Notes: a model not told the origin generated them from the sequence alone. A DNA stretch of 64,000 nt from Tubulanus polymorphus (GCF_964204645.1 NC_134034.1:8985414-9049413), one strand, 5' to 3'. Counted from the stretch's first letter, positions 18,506-30,034 are shown. Program-made: numbers and translations.

Positions 18506-18883
18506 GTATGTATTTTTATTCTTCTATATCTCCGAAACCCGGTATCGGAACATTAAGTATTTATATTGTGATTAAAGTCTGTTTTTATGTGTTAAACATA
18601 TTTTTTGCCAGTTCGTTCCGATTCCGGGTTTAGCGTTATTTGGGCCTTGGAGATGTCAAATATTTCGGCCCAGACTCGCGCAGCTTTCGTTTCTGACGTC
18701 ATGTTGCTATGTTACGACACAAACATATACACGAAGTATGATCTTTAAAATGTGTATTTACTACATAATAATGTTACTTAATAACGCTTACATTAGGCCT
18801 ACAAATTATTGTCCCCCATATAAACCAAGTTGCCTAAATAGTATCAGCAATCTCATTTAATTAACCTTTTCTTGTTTTTAGTC

Positions 18884-19216
18884 ATGGATCTTTGTCGATT
18901 GTGTGGAAAAAATGCGAAACCTCCGGATCGTCGTCCTATCGATAAAAATAATTTCAAAAGCCATGTGAAGGAGTTGTTCAACATTGATTTTGATGATGAT
19001 ACTGAACAGTACCCGATATATATCTGTAATATGTGTCGTGTCAAATTACAAAAATGGCGTAAGAACAAAAACGTTAAAAAAACTGTCCCTGTGATTATCA
19101 AATTAAAACAATGGACATGTAAACGACTGGTTAATTCCAAGTCTGGACGGCGACGTATTTGTAGTCAAAATTTTATCGATCGATTTTCCATAATGTACTG
19201 CTGCCATTCCATTTGA
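18884..19216 (+). CDS. RAG1-N/ZAD-like zinc-finger exon
   Basis: The frame opens MDLCRLCGK directly after a strong 3' splice site. It continues with ...NFKSHVKELFNIDFDDDTEQYPIYICNMCRVKLQKWRKNK: two CxxC pairs flanking an acidic helix. This resembles zinc-finger-associated (ZAD) domains and the N-terminal zinc region of RAG1-like proteins. The frame ends at 19214-19216, but the last 30 residues look random, so a donor (for example GGCGTAAGAA near 19057) may end the exon earlier. The function is unknown; a host regulatory gene or an exon of a domesticated or mobile transposase are both possible. Confidence 0.45.
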   Translation: MDLCRLCGKNAKPPDRRPIDKNNFKSHVKELFNIDFDDDTEQYPIYICNMCRVKLQKWRKNKNVKKTVPVIIKLKQWTCKRLVNSKSGRRRICSQNFIDRFSIMYCCHSI

Positions 19217-19578
19217 ACTGAATTTAAATACTCGATGGTTAATCACTTCAGTCATAGCCTTTTCCAAATATATAGTGTTCCTGCGAAAATAATAATAATG
19301 ATTATTATTTTAACATGTACTTATCTGGATTTTTTATATTATGTTTATATATTATTTTCTGTATTCGTTTATTATTTTATAACCTAAAAGGATTGTATTG
19401 ATTATAAACATAAATGTAAAAAATACCTGTATGTGTGTTTTCTCGTGTTCAGATCGCAGTCTCTGGTCAGCTGAGCCTGAGAAGTACCTATATGAAAAAG
19501 AAAAGGAAAGAATGAAGTGCCTGCAATTAGGTGGAAACTATTCCGATATTTCATTGATTCAAAAGGAATAACACTCAC

Positions 19579-19717
19579 TAGAATCGGCCGAATTAGTTGA
19601 TCCTGATCCAGAGGATTCCCGTAATATTTCCGTATCGATCTGAACCAATTCGTCACTATCAAATAATAGATCGTCAAAATCGTCATCATTTATGATTTCG
19701 TTGACAACCGTTGCCAT
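19579..19717 (-). CDS. Candidate first coding exon of a host gene, acidic
   Basis: The ATG at 19717 (AAAATGGCAACG) opens a frame rich in Asp, Glu and Ser: MATVVNEIINDDDFDDLLFD... and a GSGSTNSADS end. A consensus splice donor GTGAGT starts right after 19579. The acidic, disordered character resembles N-termini of transposase-like or regulatory proteins. The next exon was not identified with confidence. It lies 500 bases from the plus-strand zinc-finger exon, on the opposite strand. Confidence 0.35.
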
Positions 19718-19819
19718 TTTAATACAGCGGAAAGAACCGATATCACGGTTGATAAAACACTATATCCGTCTGAAGCGATGTAGAGAGAATCCCACAATGA
19801 TAATGAAAAAGTCCAAAAA

Positions 19820-20090
19820 TGTTAGTAGTTTATTTAACGTTTCGTCTATGTCCTAATAGTCATCTTCAGAAATAATGAATACTACAGAAATTATGAGAGA
19901 TATATACAATCCAGAGACAAAGAGACTAATTCAAGTAATCAGAGATGATACTAACTAAAGGAAAATTAACGTAGAAACAGTTACACGCTAAAACAGATTA
20001 AAGAGAAGCAGTTAAGAGACAAACTAGGGGGCACTTAAATTTAAGACAATTGTGAATACAAGTTGATTGACTAAAATTGATGAGGGGAAA
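19820..20090 (-). mobile_element. Penelope-like element remnant (candidate)
   Basis: On the minus strand the sequence reads TTCTGAAGATGACTATTAGG, then a few bases later GACGAAACGTTAAATAAAC. The CTGAAGATG...GAAACGTT pattern is characteristic of the end region of Penelope-like elements and recalls a decayed hammerhead ribozyme core. No reverse transcriptase or GIY-YIG frame is present nearby, so only a terminal fragment would remain. The core differs from the consensus CTGATGA, so self-cleavage is unlikely. Confidence 0.4.
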
Positions 20091-20796
20091 TCAGGTGTTG
20101 AGTTTAACCAGTTTACAGAGGAATCATTATATAAGTTTATTATGGGATGAAAAACCGATATTCGGAAACAACTGAATTATTACGGAGATTCCAATTCCCG
20201 ATCTCGCTGGTTATCGCTTATCGGCGCGTTACGTAACAAAGCGCTCGCCGACGAACCGTTATCGGCTTTAGGGCAATTACAACGCACATTCGACAAGAGC
20301 TGCACAATAGCGTCCGTATTCCATCTCATCACTCTTCCCTGAATGAAATAACCGGAATAAGAAGAAATCAAAAATATTAAAGAGGTAACCAACGAATGTC
20401 CGTAAGCCTGTCAGACACGCGAACGCCGGACTCGTAAACTCTTGGACTCGGACCCACTGAGCAATAAATTCATAAAATTGACTTTGAAATTGATTGTGGA
20501 GAAGAAAGGGAATAATTCGATAGCTCTTCCTCATAAAGAAGATAGAAATTTCGGAAAGAAAACACAACATGGCTACTAATTGAACGGAGCCAAATTTCCG
20601 ATGTTTACGGCTCGACAGTGCCTTTATTACGTGGATATATCAAAATTCCCATGCAGTATCTGGAGATTGAAGTGAGCTGAAGGATATCATACGGATTGTA
20701 TCGGCGACAGCGGTAAGGTAAGGAAGCCTTTACACTTTTAACAAAAACTGTGTGGAAAAGGGAAAAAAAATAATAATAATCACGCGAATTTTAATA
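20091..20796. other. Host sequence without recognisable gene
   Basis: Short open frames here have no recognisable domain. A stretch around 20640-20730 looks single-copy. I see no RNA gene or repeat array. Confidence 0.4.
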
Positions 20797-20877
20797 GGGT
20801 TTTCTGTGATGAAACAGAAAACCCTAAAAATAAATATAGCTGCAAAGCAGCGATAACGGGTTTTCTGAGCAGGCGTG
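20797..20877 (-). repeat. Inverted fragment of repeat family R2
   Basis: About 80 bases (AGGGTTTTCTG ... AGCTGCAAAGCAGCGATAAC) are the reverse complement of the end of the R2 unit at 16293-16345. The fragment also contains a short hairpin, AGGGTTTTCTGTG/ACAGAAAACCCT. Confidence 0.65.
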
Positions 20878-22059
20878 CTATTCATAATTTGAAAAGTGGA
20901 TAAAAGAAATATATCAATACGGGATACGCATTTGATGTGTCAAGTCACACCAATGCGGTTTAACATAACATAATTTATAGTTATAGTCAAATTGGGGGTT
21001 ACTCGGGTCGTTTAGTTGTCTGTGGAGTCGAGTAGATTGGTTACCCGTCTGTAACATTAGTTACGGAAACGACTCGTCAGCTTGATGAGTTGTATGTATT
21101 ATGATTGTGCGCCACCTGCATTTTCCGAAATACTGTTCATATAATTATTTGAAGGGACGATTGAAATCAATTATCAACGTACATCTGAATATGTAATAGT
21201 CCTTAGTAACTTTCTGTTGCAGAGGGTATAAAAAAGATTTTGAAATTATTTAATTAAAATATAAATTTTATTTACGAAAAATAAACTATTATGGTCAGTA
21301 CAAATTGAAAATTTATAGTGTATTTTTAAGAACAAGCTTACATAGCTTACAGAATACATCACGTACATTTGAATTTTATAAGTGATGGGTAAAAATCAAC
21401 GTGTGACAGAAAAAAAATGTAGTTAATTATTTAACAATATCGAAATATGTGCTCTCTTTTTAAACTAATGGAGTGATACGCAATTAATCACATGGCCTGT
21501 ATTAAAAGATAGAACATACAAGTTGGATATTTATAAGTCGAAACATGTGAACAGTTGACCAGTAGTATGGAATTACACAACGACAATTGGCTTTAAACTC
21601 AACAAACATTATTAAAGAATGTGTCAAACAAAATGCTTTATATAACGACATGAATAAACTTGTTTTACAAAACAAAAAAGAACATTTTGAACTTTTGAAT
21701 AGTCGAATCCCATTTATTCACAGTAACCTGTGATGTGGCGATTCTCGGAGCCATCCTTCTTGATAACGTCACTAACAAGTGGTCACGGCCGTACGCGTGC
21801 ACTCATTTCTTTGAAAATCTAGCTTCCTCGCGGAGCGGGACCTGGTGACGCTGCGCCCCGCCCCCTTCGCGCTAAGAAATATCTAATTCCCAGTCAGCAG
21901 AGACAGGTTCTGAAGATCATAGAATTTGAATTGGTGCGGTGGCGCTCTCAATGCGGAAGGCAAAAACCGTAATGTTTCCAATGCAATTTAGGTAATGTTG
22001 AAACCATCCACAAAACGGAAGGGATATTGGAAAGATACAAAATGGCGGCTTTTCGAATA
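20878..22059. other. Host intergenic sequence with a GC-box patch
   Basis: No gene is recognised. Around 21760-21870 a CpG-rich stretch contains AACGTCAC and CCCCGCCCCC, which could be a host promoter, but no clear first exon follows on either strand. Confidence 0.35.
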
Positions 22060-22175
22060 GAAGAGGGGACAGGGTTTAGGGTCTAGAGGGTCCAGAGGGT
22101 TAGGGTTAGGGTCAAGAGGGTCCAGAGGGTTAGGGTTAGGTTCCGTTACATATTATAATAGGGTAGGGTTAGGAT
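22060..22175 (+). repeat. Degenerate TTAGGG-like repeats
   Basis: Blocks of GGGTTAGGGTTAGGGTC and AGAGGGTCCAGAGGGTTAGG alternate over about 110 bases. This matches the ancestral metazoan telomere unit TTAGGG embedded in a larger decayed unit. It could be interstitial telomeric sequence or a simple satellite. Confidence 0.6.
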
Positions 22176-22204
22176 GAGGCTATAAGTAGTTAAAAAGTTA
22201 CAGT

Positions 22205-22290
22205 GTCTGGCATCTTCGGCTATAGCGCTGAGGGGGAACGTTAGGCTAGCACTCACGTGCTTGCGTGTTCGAATCCCAATTTTCGTGGAT
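22205..22290 (+). repeat. Possible tRNA-derived SINE head
   Basis: GTGTTCGAATCCCAAT at about 22266 matches a Pol III B box, and GGCTATAGCGCTGAGG about 45 bases upstream resembles an A box. A cloverleaf cannot be folded convincingly, so a SINE fragment is more likely than a functional tRNA. Confidence 0.25.
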
Positions 22291-22967
22291 CTCTCTTAGA
22301 ATTTTCTAAGTCCAACGCATTCGCGTATGCGCATTGCATTGATTTGTGGATGGTTTCAACATTACACAAATTGCGATTCCAATGTCTCCGTTTTTAACGC
22401 ATGCGCATTAGTGAGTGGTGGGGAAATTCTCTAAGTCCAGAAATCGGTTGAGTGCGCAGGCGTCACTACATGTCAGTACTTTCAAAACTGGGTCATGTCA
22501 CAGGCACTTGAATATGGGCTTTGATAATGGATAAATATTTGAGAAGCGATACGTTAATCCTACTTTAATAGATCCGCCATGTTTTAAAATAAATTTACCC
22601 ATGATGCAACGCGCGCCGGTCGTTTAGCTATACTATACAGAAAGGCTGGAAACGATCCTATCTCCGTATTAAGTATTTGGGATTCGAACCGAAACATATC
22701 TAAAACGAAATTATACGTGTTTTAGCGTTTAGCTATGTTCCAGTTTTCTCAACTTTCGCCATATTAATTTCCCAGAGCGGCGCTGAAAACCAGGAAGTAA
22801 TATTGTCATTTTGCCGGTTTTGGGCCTCCGAAATCTCAAAGTTTTGGAAGAATTTAAGGTAGAATAGACAGTTCAGTCATCCAAATACCCAATATTAAAA
22901 CCCATCTAAAAACGAATCGAATGATACCTTATATGTCTATATGGCATTGGAAATAAGTGAGATATTC

Positions 22968-24968
22968 TGTAACCGAATAGGCCGGGCACAGTAACCGACT
23001 GGCTCTCCGGGCCAGATTTTCAACACAAGGGCTGCGCCAGACAATATACTGCCGCTCAGTACTGGCCTACAGCTTGACCTCCCTTGCGCACGGCCGGGCC
23101 AAATAACCTCGTCGGGGATCCCCTCTACACGTCGTGCCTCCTATTGGTTCCAGGTGGGTCTTCGGGTCCAATCGTCCTTAACCTGAAGGCGACCATCAAC
23201 AACTCGGAATCCTTTCGTTTCCATGGTAGCGCGTCCTCGTTCCAAGGTTGTTCCCGAAACAGGTCGAACTGACTCGGACTCAGATATCCACTCAAAATAA
23301 GACATAAGACCGTTATTCGTGAAAAATTAACGATTGCCATGTTTATTCAGCTCAACAACGGATTAAAGGAACGGGGTGTTGCTCATCACTCAAGATCAAA
23401 GCAATCTCCCAATACTCGTAATAAAATGTATGTCCTCTCAAAAATCCCCAGGAACAAGGGACGTTTATAACATTTATAAACTGGTCCTTAGGCATAACGA
23501 CGGCTCGTAGAACTAATCATGTTCCACGGATATAATATTGTACGAAGGCGCGATTAGGCTCACACCCAGGAATGAGAGAGAGAGAGAAAAAGGGGGGGGG
23601 GGTTGAACTATGAGAGTCAAATAATTAAAAGGCTTGAGTCCGAAGCGGTAATGTCGGTGACGATGAGCAGATCCCAATATCTGAACCCGGCCAAGGACCG
23701 ACTCGATAATGCTTCCTCTTGAACTACCACTACAGGGATTCTTCATCTTGGTTGGAATTTGCCTTCACTGGTGGTCCGACGCAGGGACTGATCAGTTCCC
23801 TGGTCCGCCATTCTTTCTTCGGGACACTCATCCCTGCTCCTCTTAGGCAGTAAGACATCAAGAGGAGACTTGGTTTCGACCTGGACTACCACTGGCAGCA
23901 TGGTTGATGGTCACCCGACAAATTCCGAAACTCAAGGGGGGTCAAGTGACCCAACGAAATAAAATACCGTCAAAAATGATATTCCCTCACCCTTCTCTCT
24001 CAACTCAGTTAAAAAAAAAGACTACAGGACCGCACGCGACATCGCTCGCGGAAATAAATGCAACGAGGGGACAATCAGGACCTCGCAGCACGGAAACAAT
24101 AACAAATACCAATAATAAAAGCAACGTAATTCAATCACATCCCCCCCAAGGAAAGGAAAACCGGTCCCCGTCGGGACGCGGGCGGTACAACTTGCTTACA
24201 TTGTAACTTGGAATATAGTATTCGTTGGTTAGAGAGAGCTAAATTGAACCATGCGAGTGGTCGACTCTCAGGTCAGAATCCCAAACTAGCGCGCTGCCCG
24301 CCTTATATAGGGCTCATTGTCCCCGCGTTGTCCTGATTGGCTACCCGCCTTTGTCCCCGCTACGCTCCAATAGGTTGAAAATCACGTGGTACGGCGTGGC
24401 GTCACGATCACGCGTGACTGACCGCCGTCCACGACGACACTCGATCGGAACCTACAAGCATAGATTTATTTATACGAACTCTGGTCCGAGTCGAGCATTA
24501 AAAACTCCGAAAAGAAAAAGATTTATTATCAAGAGAATATTTAACTTCCAATTAGTAATATAATATCGTTAGGATATAAATACGATTTTGGTAAGAAGAT
24601 TTAAGACGTACTGATGTGCTTTAAGAGCAGTTTGATTTCTTTGAACAACTGGTTCCGCCGAATAGTTATAAAGACGGTAAGACAACATAGTCTGTGTAAA
24701 ATCCCCCAACGAACACAACTCGACCGGACGCGAGCTGAGTTCGTCCCGCAACGCAGTAAGAAAGGTAACCAGGTTATAAACGGGAATAAAGGATAAGGAA
24801 ATTGAATAATTGATGCTATTTTATGGATCTATAAATATTAGACGCTATCTATGGCGATACATGAGGGATTCAAAAACTGGCGCTCTGGCCCGGTTATAAA
24901 ACTGCTATACAGGCAAGAAAGTGATTTAAATTTGGCGCCTATAACATCATCACGGAATTTCCGCTACA
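22968..24968 (-). repeat. 3' LTR of the Gypsy element (about 2.0 kb)
   Basis: On the minus strand the unit starts TGTAGCGG (24968) and ends GGTTACA (22968), with the TG...CA ends expected of an LTR. A purine run (GGGAGGGGGTGG) lies directly before its start, as a polypurine tract should. Its last 193 bases recur at 62072-62264 with about four differences and no indels by eye; there a primer-binding-site-like stretch follows. A 2-kb LTR is long for Gypsy elements. Small ORFs inside it have no recognisable domain. Confidence 0.75.
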
Positions 24969-25159
24969 CCACCCCCTCCCAGCCTTCACGCGTCCCGCGT
25001 GAGAAAGAAAAGAAAGTAACATGATATAATGCGATATAACAGGGTATTTTTTTTTTCAGATGTAAGAACGACCGACGACCGGTTCGAAAGTTAAGCGTAA
25101 GACGTTTCAATCTCGCACGCCACGCAGTCGACGGGCGTGTCGTCGAATCCATAGATGAC
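24969..25159 (-). mobile_element. Gypsy 3' untranslated tail next to the LTR
   Basis: About 190 bases between the LTR start and the P2 insertion site complete the Gypsy interior. They contain the polypurine-like tract GGGAGGGGGTGG (minus strand) immediately upstream of the LTR. No coding function is visible. Confidence 0.5.
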
Positions 25160-25165
25160 CATATG
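25160..25165. repeat. Target-site duplication of P2, left copy (CATATG)
   Basis: CATATG directly precedes the terminal AGTAAT of P2 and is repeated at 41718-41723 directly after the terminal ATTACT. Six bases is the duplication length typical of Polintons. Confidence 0.85.
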
Positions 25166-25358
25166 AGTAATAGGGGTTTAGTTGTTCTAGATCAAAGGTC
25201 GAACGGTCGAGAAATTTTCCAAATGTGAAAATAACAATAATTTCTACTTGAATTAGTCGCGCACACTCCTAATTCAAGTAGAAATTATTATTATTTCACA
25301 TTTGGAAAATTTCTCAACCATTCAACCTTTAACCTAGAACAACTAAACCCCTATTACT
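25166..25358. repeat. Palindromic hairpin at the left P2 terminus
   Basis: The arm starting AGTAATAGGGG is matched by ...CCCCTATTACT at the inner end; about 88 bases per arm pair with few mismatches around an asymmetric centre AGTCGCGCACACTCCT. Several mismatches are CG in the outer arm against CA in the inner arm, as expected from CpG decay after insertion. Confidence 0.9.
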
Positions 25359-25599
25359 CTTAAAATATTTATATACATGAATAACATTTAAATTGATAGA
25401 TTATTCAATATAAAAGTATATATTTACAACATTATTTCAATATTCATATTTGTGTCAGTTAGATGTTTAAACGTTAAAAGTGTTAGTAAAGTGTGATTGA
25501 AATAATGCATAGCTGTTTATACTAGAACCTGATTCTATTTGAGCCTATATATCATTGAACTTCTAAAATCAATTTAAAAAAAAATTTAGTATTAAAATG
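25166..25599 (+). repeat. Left terminal inverted repeat of P2
   Basis: This repeat is matched in inverted orientation by 41295-41717. The outer 193 bases are a self-complementary hairpin; the inner part (from CTTAAAATATT) is AT-rich and aligns with the other end with small indels, ending in the shared TTAGTATTAAAATGG start context of the polymerase and HNH genes. Confidence 0.9.
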
Positions 25600-28500
25600 G
25601 AAGCAAATAAGTACTACTATCCAACATGTAATATCAATATAGATAAATCCCAAAAAGCAAGACACAATAAAACTAAAACACATTTAGAGAATAAATTGAA
25701 ACTAGAATATAAAGATGATATATTAGAAACTAAATTAGATGAATTAAAGAATGAAAAAGAAATATATAAATGTGATACATGAAATCAATCATTCAGTGAT
25801 AAAAGATATTATAATGAACATTTAAAATCTAAAAGTCATATTAGAAATAAGAATAAAGATATTTTAGGTGAAGATTATTTTGATAAAGATAGTGATAAGA
25901 AACAGAAGACAATTGAAAGCATAAAAAATAAATTAAACAATAAAAGACCATACATGGAAGATGTAAGAAAATATATTAATTCATTAGATAATAAAAAAGA
26001 TATAGAGATGACCGAAGTATTTAAAAGTGATATTGGTCCAGCAGCTATTGAGTTTAAATTTCATAAAGGAAAAACATTAGAAGAAAATAAAAAACATTTA
26101 GAAAATATGAAAGATATTATAAAAATAATAACTGATGTTGAATATCCTAAAATTAGTATATCTTCTAAAGTAAAGTTTATAAAATCTGAAGATAAACCGT
26201 TATATAATGTAAATTCTCATTCACAACATATTATTTCAAAACAACATATAGATGATAAATTAGATAAATGATATAATGAAGTAAAAACTAAAATAGAAGA
26301 GAAATATTTTGAAGGGTCTGGTTTAATATTTGATGAAATAATATTTATGACTTTACATGTTTATAACACAAAATATAATAAGTTAACTAAATCAAAACCA
26401 ATTGATGAAAATATTTTATCATATTATAAAGAACCAGATATTGAAGCATCGAGTTATATTAAACTACCATTTAAAACTAATGCTGTAATAAATGTACAAA
26501 ATGAAGATGATAAATGTTTTCTATGGGCTATAATAAGTTGTTTACATCCTGCAACTTATAATATTTGTAGATTAACTCATTATAAACCATTTGAAAATAA
26601 TTATAAGATAGATAAGTATCCTGTTATGATTAAAAACATCCCAAAAATAGAAAGAGATAATAATATAAAGATAAATGTATTTGATTTAATCAAATTACCA
26701 AATACAAAAGGTAACAATATAAAACATTATACATTAGAACCTTTATATCTATCAAAAGATTATGATTGAAACGATGTTATAGATATACTATATTATGAGA
26801 ATCATTATATGTGGATTTAAAGAATTGATTTCTTTTTTAAATCAGAAAATGATTTTGATAATAAAATATATCTATGTAGAAAATGTTTACATAAATTCAG
26901 TTATGAAAGTACATTATTAAATCATAAACAATTATGTGAAAATCATGATTATTGTAAATTAGTTTTACCAAATGAAAAAGATAAAATATTAGAATTCAAA
27001 AAATATGATTACAAAAATAAAGTTCCATTTGTTATATATGGAGATTTTGAATCATTAAATAAAGAATTAACTGATCAAGATAGAAAAGAAATATATTATA
27101 AAAGAAAGAAATTAAATTCTAATGAAAATGATTTTTCAGATGAACCACCAAAAACAAATACAATTAAAAAGATTCATCAATCAGCTCCTGCTTTCGGGTT
27201 ATATATTAAATCTGATTATCCAGAACTAATTAAAAGTAAATATTATCATTATAGAAATGAAAATATTATCAATCATTTTTGTGACTAATTAATTGAATAT
27301 GAAATAAAATTTAATGAAAAGTTAAATGAAAATATAGAAATTATAATGACAGAAGAAGATAAAGAAGAATTTGTGCTTTCAGGTAAATGTTATTATTGTG
27401 AAAAGATATTTAATTATAAAGATAAAAAAGTAAGAGACCATGATCATTTGAATGGAAAGTTTAGAGGCGCTGCACATGAGAATTGTAACTTACAAGCTAA
27501 GAAAATTAATTTTGTACCAGTTATATTTCATAATCTATCAGGATATGATGCACATTTATTTATCAAACAGTTATGTCATAAAATAGAAGAAATCAATAAT
27601 AAAATAGAAATATTAAATTCAAATAGATCAAAAGATAAAATACCAACTTATTAATTTAGAATGTTAGCTAAAACATCTGAGAATTATATATCATTCCAAT
27701 TTGGGTGTTTAAGATTTATAGATTCATATAGATTTTTAAATAGTTCATTAGATAACTTATCAAAATCATTAGTTGATGATGAATTGAAAATATTAAAACA
27801 ACACTATCCAAATAATGATGATTTTCAATTAATGAGATATAAAGGCGCAATTCCATATTCATTTTATAAATCACATAATGATTTTAACATAACTGAATTA
27901 TTAAAAGAACAATTCTATGATGAATTAAAAAATGAATATGTTAATTTTAAAGATGAAGTATAGAATAGAACATTGAATATTTGGAATCATTTCAAAATAG
28001 AAAATCATGGACAATTAGTAGATTTATATTTAAAATCAGATGTATTATTATTAACTGATATATTTGAAAGGTTTAGAGATGTAAACCTAAAATATTTCAA
28101 TATTGATCCTTGTCATTGTTATTCATCACCAGGTTTAACATGGGATTGTGGATTAAAATTTACGGATATAAAAATGGATTTGTTAACAAATATAGATCAA
28201 TTATCATTATTTGAAAAATCTATAAGAGGAGGAGTTTCAGGTGTATTAGGTGATAGATATTTCAATGTTAATGATAACCCTGGATATAAGTTATTATATA
28301 TAGATGCAAATAATCTATATGGTTGGGCAATGATGGAACCACAACCTTATGGAGTATTTGAATTAACTGAAGTTTTACAGAATGAAAATAATGATAAATT
28401 TGATTGGAAGAAAAGAATCCTAGATATTGCAGATGATTCAGATACTGGTTACTTCTTTGTTGTAGATTTAGAATATCCTGAACATATTAAATTTAAATCT

Positions 28501-29633
28501 AGAAATCTAGCATACTGTCCAGAACATAAAACTGTAACTCATGAAGAATTATCAAATTATCAAAAAAGAATTAAACCCGAAAATCATATTCATACAGAAA
28601 AGTTAATGGTAACTCAAGAAGATAAATATAATTATGTAGTACATTATAGAATGTTAAAGTTTTATCTAAAACAAGGAATGATCCTAAAAAAGTACACAGA
28701 TATATTTCATTCAGTCAATCTAAGTGGTTAGAAAAATATATAGATTTTAACACCAAACAGAGAACTGAAGCTAAAACTGATTTCGAGAAAGATTTCTTCA
28801 AGTTAATGAATAATGCATTCTATGGTAAGACTTGTGAAAATATTAGAAATAGAAATGATATTGAGTTAGTAAGTAATGGTAAAAGAATTAGACATTTACA
28901 AACATATCCTAAGTTCATTGGTAACAGAATATTTGATGAAAATTTAGCTGCAGTTAAAATGAGAAGAACATCGATGAAATTTAATAAACCAATCTATGTT
29001 GGCGCTTCAGTTTTAGAATTATCAAAATTACTAATGTATGAATTCTACTATAATGTATTACAACCACTTTTTGGAGAAAAACATATAGAAATATTATATT
29101 TTGATACCGACAGTTACATATTAAAGATAAAAACTAATAACATAACCGATGATTTAAAAACATTAAAACATCATTTTGATTTCAGTAATTATCCTAAAAA
29201 TCATGAATTGTTTAACAATTATAATAAAATGGTGCCCGGTAAATTCAAAGATGAATTAGGAGGTGAAGAAATGATAGAGTTCATTGGAATTCGATCTAAA
29301 TTGTATTCATATATAACTAAAACTCATGAATCAAAGAAATTGAAAGGAATTACCAAAAGCGTAGTAGAAAAGAATATTCATTTCAAAGATTACATCAATT
29401 GTATATTCAATGAAGAAGTTAGAAAACATAAGATGAAATGTTTAAGATCTGAAGATCATGAAATGTTTATTGAAGAAATTGAAACGATAAGTCTCCCATT
29501 TGATGATAAAAGATATATTCTGGATGATGGAATTCATACAGTTGCTTATGGTTGTAATTTAGATGAATACTTAAAATTTAAAAGAGAAGAAACCAAAGAG
29601 AACGAGATAATGAAAAGAATTCTAACGTGTTAA
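25597..29633 (+). pseudogene. Family B DNA polymerase of P2, broken
   Basis: The open frame opens MEANKYYYPTCN and, read through its breaks, matches the P1 and P3 polymerases along its length. In-frame stops lie at 25780, 26269, 26767, 26818, 27286, 27652 and 27961, and a one-base frameshift lies near 28690. At several of these P3 has a sense codon (for example TGT against TGA at 25780 and 26269). The exonuclease YGDFES, the HNH-like VRDHDHL insert, motif A (LLYIDANNLYGWAMM), motif B (NNAFYGKT) and motif C (YFDTDSY) are all still readable. The start uses the TTAGTATTAAAATGG leader, not the TAAATG motif. Confidence 0.93.
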
Positions 29634-29663
29634 TCAAATTTTTATAAAAAATATGTTATTAAA

Positions 29664-30017
29664 ATGGAGAGTAAACAAACACACAGTGAGAACAACAAAT
29701 TATTTCTAGATAGAATTAAAGATATAACAAATGTAAAATCTGTAGATTATAAATTCAAAAAGTTAACAGAATTAACAATTCATAAGAAATGTCTAATTAC
29801 AAATATTGATACAGTTACTAATAACTATGGAGATAAATTAGTTATACACTTAGAATATGAAGGATTAAAAGGAAATACATATAAATTCAGAACATATTTA
29901 CCAGATAGATTTTATAGGTTATCAAGTGAAGATCTAGAAGAATTATGTTCTGGAGATTCCTATTTCATATATAAGGGTAAGAATGAAAAGGGGCACCATG
30001 AAATAGATTTCGAATAA
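29664..30017 (+). CDS. OB-fold-like small protein, possible ssDNA-binding protein
   Basis: This intact 117-aa frame is predicted beta-rich. It contains CLITNIDTVTNNYGDKLVIHLEYEG, then TYLPDRFYRLSSEDLEELCSG and YFIYKGKNEKGHHEIDF. This matches a small protein often seen beside Polinton polymerase genes and is compatible with an OB-fold single-strand binding role, which remains an inference. It lies 30 bases after the polymerase and has a similar TTATTAAAATGG leader, so the two look co-regulated. P1 has the VLTF3-like gene, on the other strand, at this place instead. Confidence 0.6.
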   Translation: MESKQTHSENNKLFLDRIKDITNVKSVDYKFKKLTELTIHKKCLITNIDTVTNNYGDKLVIHLEYEGLKGNTYKFRTYLPDRFYRLSSEDLEELCSGDSYFIYKGKNEKGHHEIDFE

Positions 30018-30034
30018 GAAAATATTTAAAATAA

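Noticed and set aside
20180-20570. Minus-strand ORFs as a membrane protein gene
   Set aside because: The frames overlap each other, lack a start or splice context, and show no conserved motif.
22205-22290. A functional tRNA gene
   Set aside because: A and B box-like words are present, but no cloverleaf with an acceptor stem could be folded by eye.
22968-24968. Independent small genes within the Gypsy LTR
   Set aside because: Four short frames lie inside a repeat with LTR ends, are low complexity or Pro/Ser-rich, and have no domain.
25597-29633. Alternative genetic code (TGA or TAA read as an amino acid) in P2
   Set aside because: All three stop codons occur in place of several different residues, P3 and P1 have ordinary sense codons there, and a frameshift is also present. 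Simple decay explains it.
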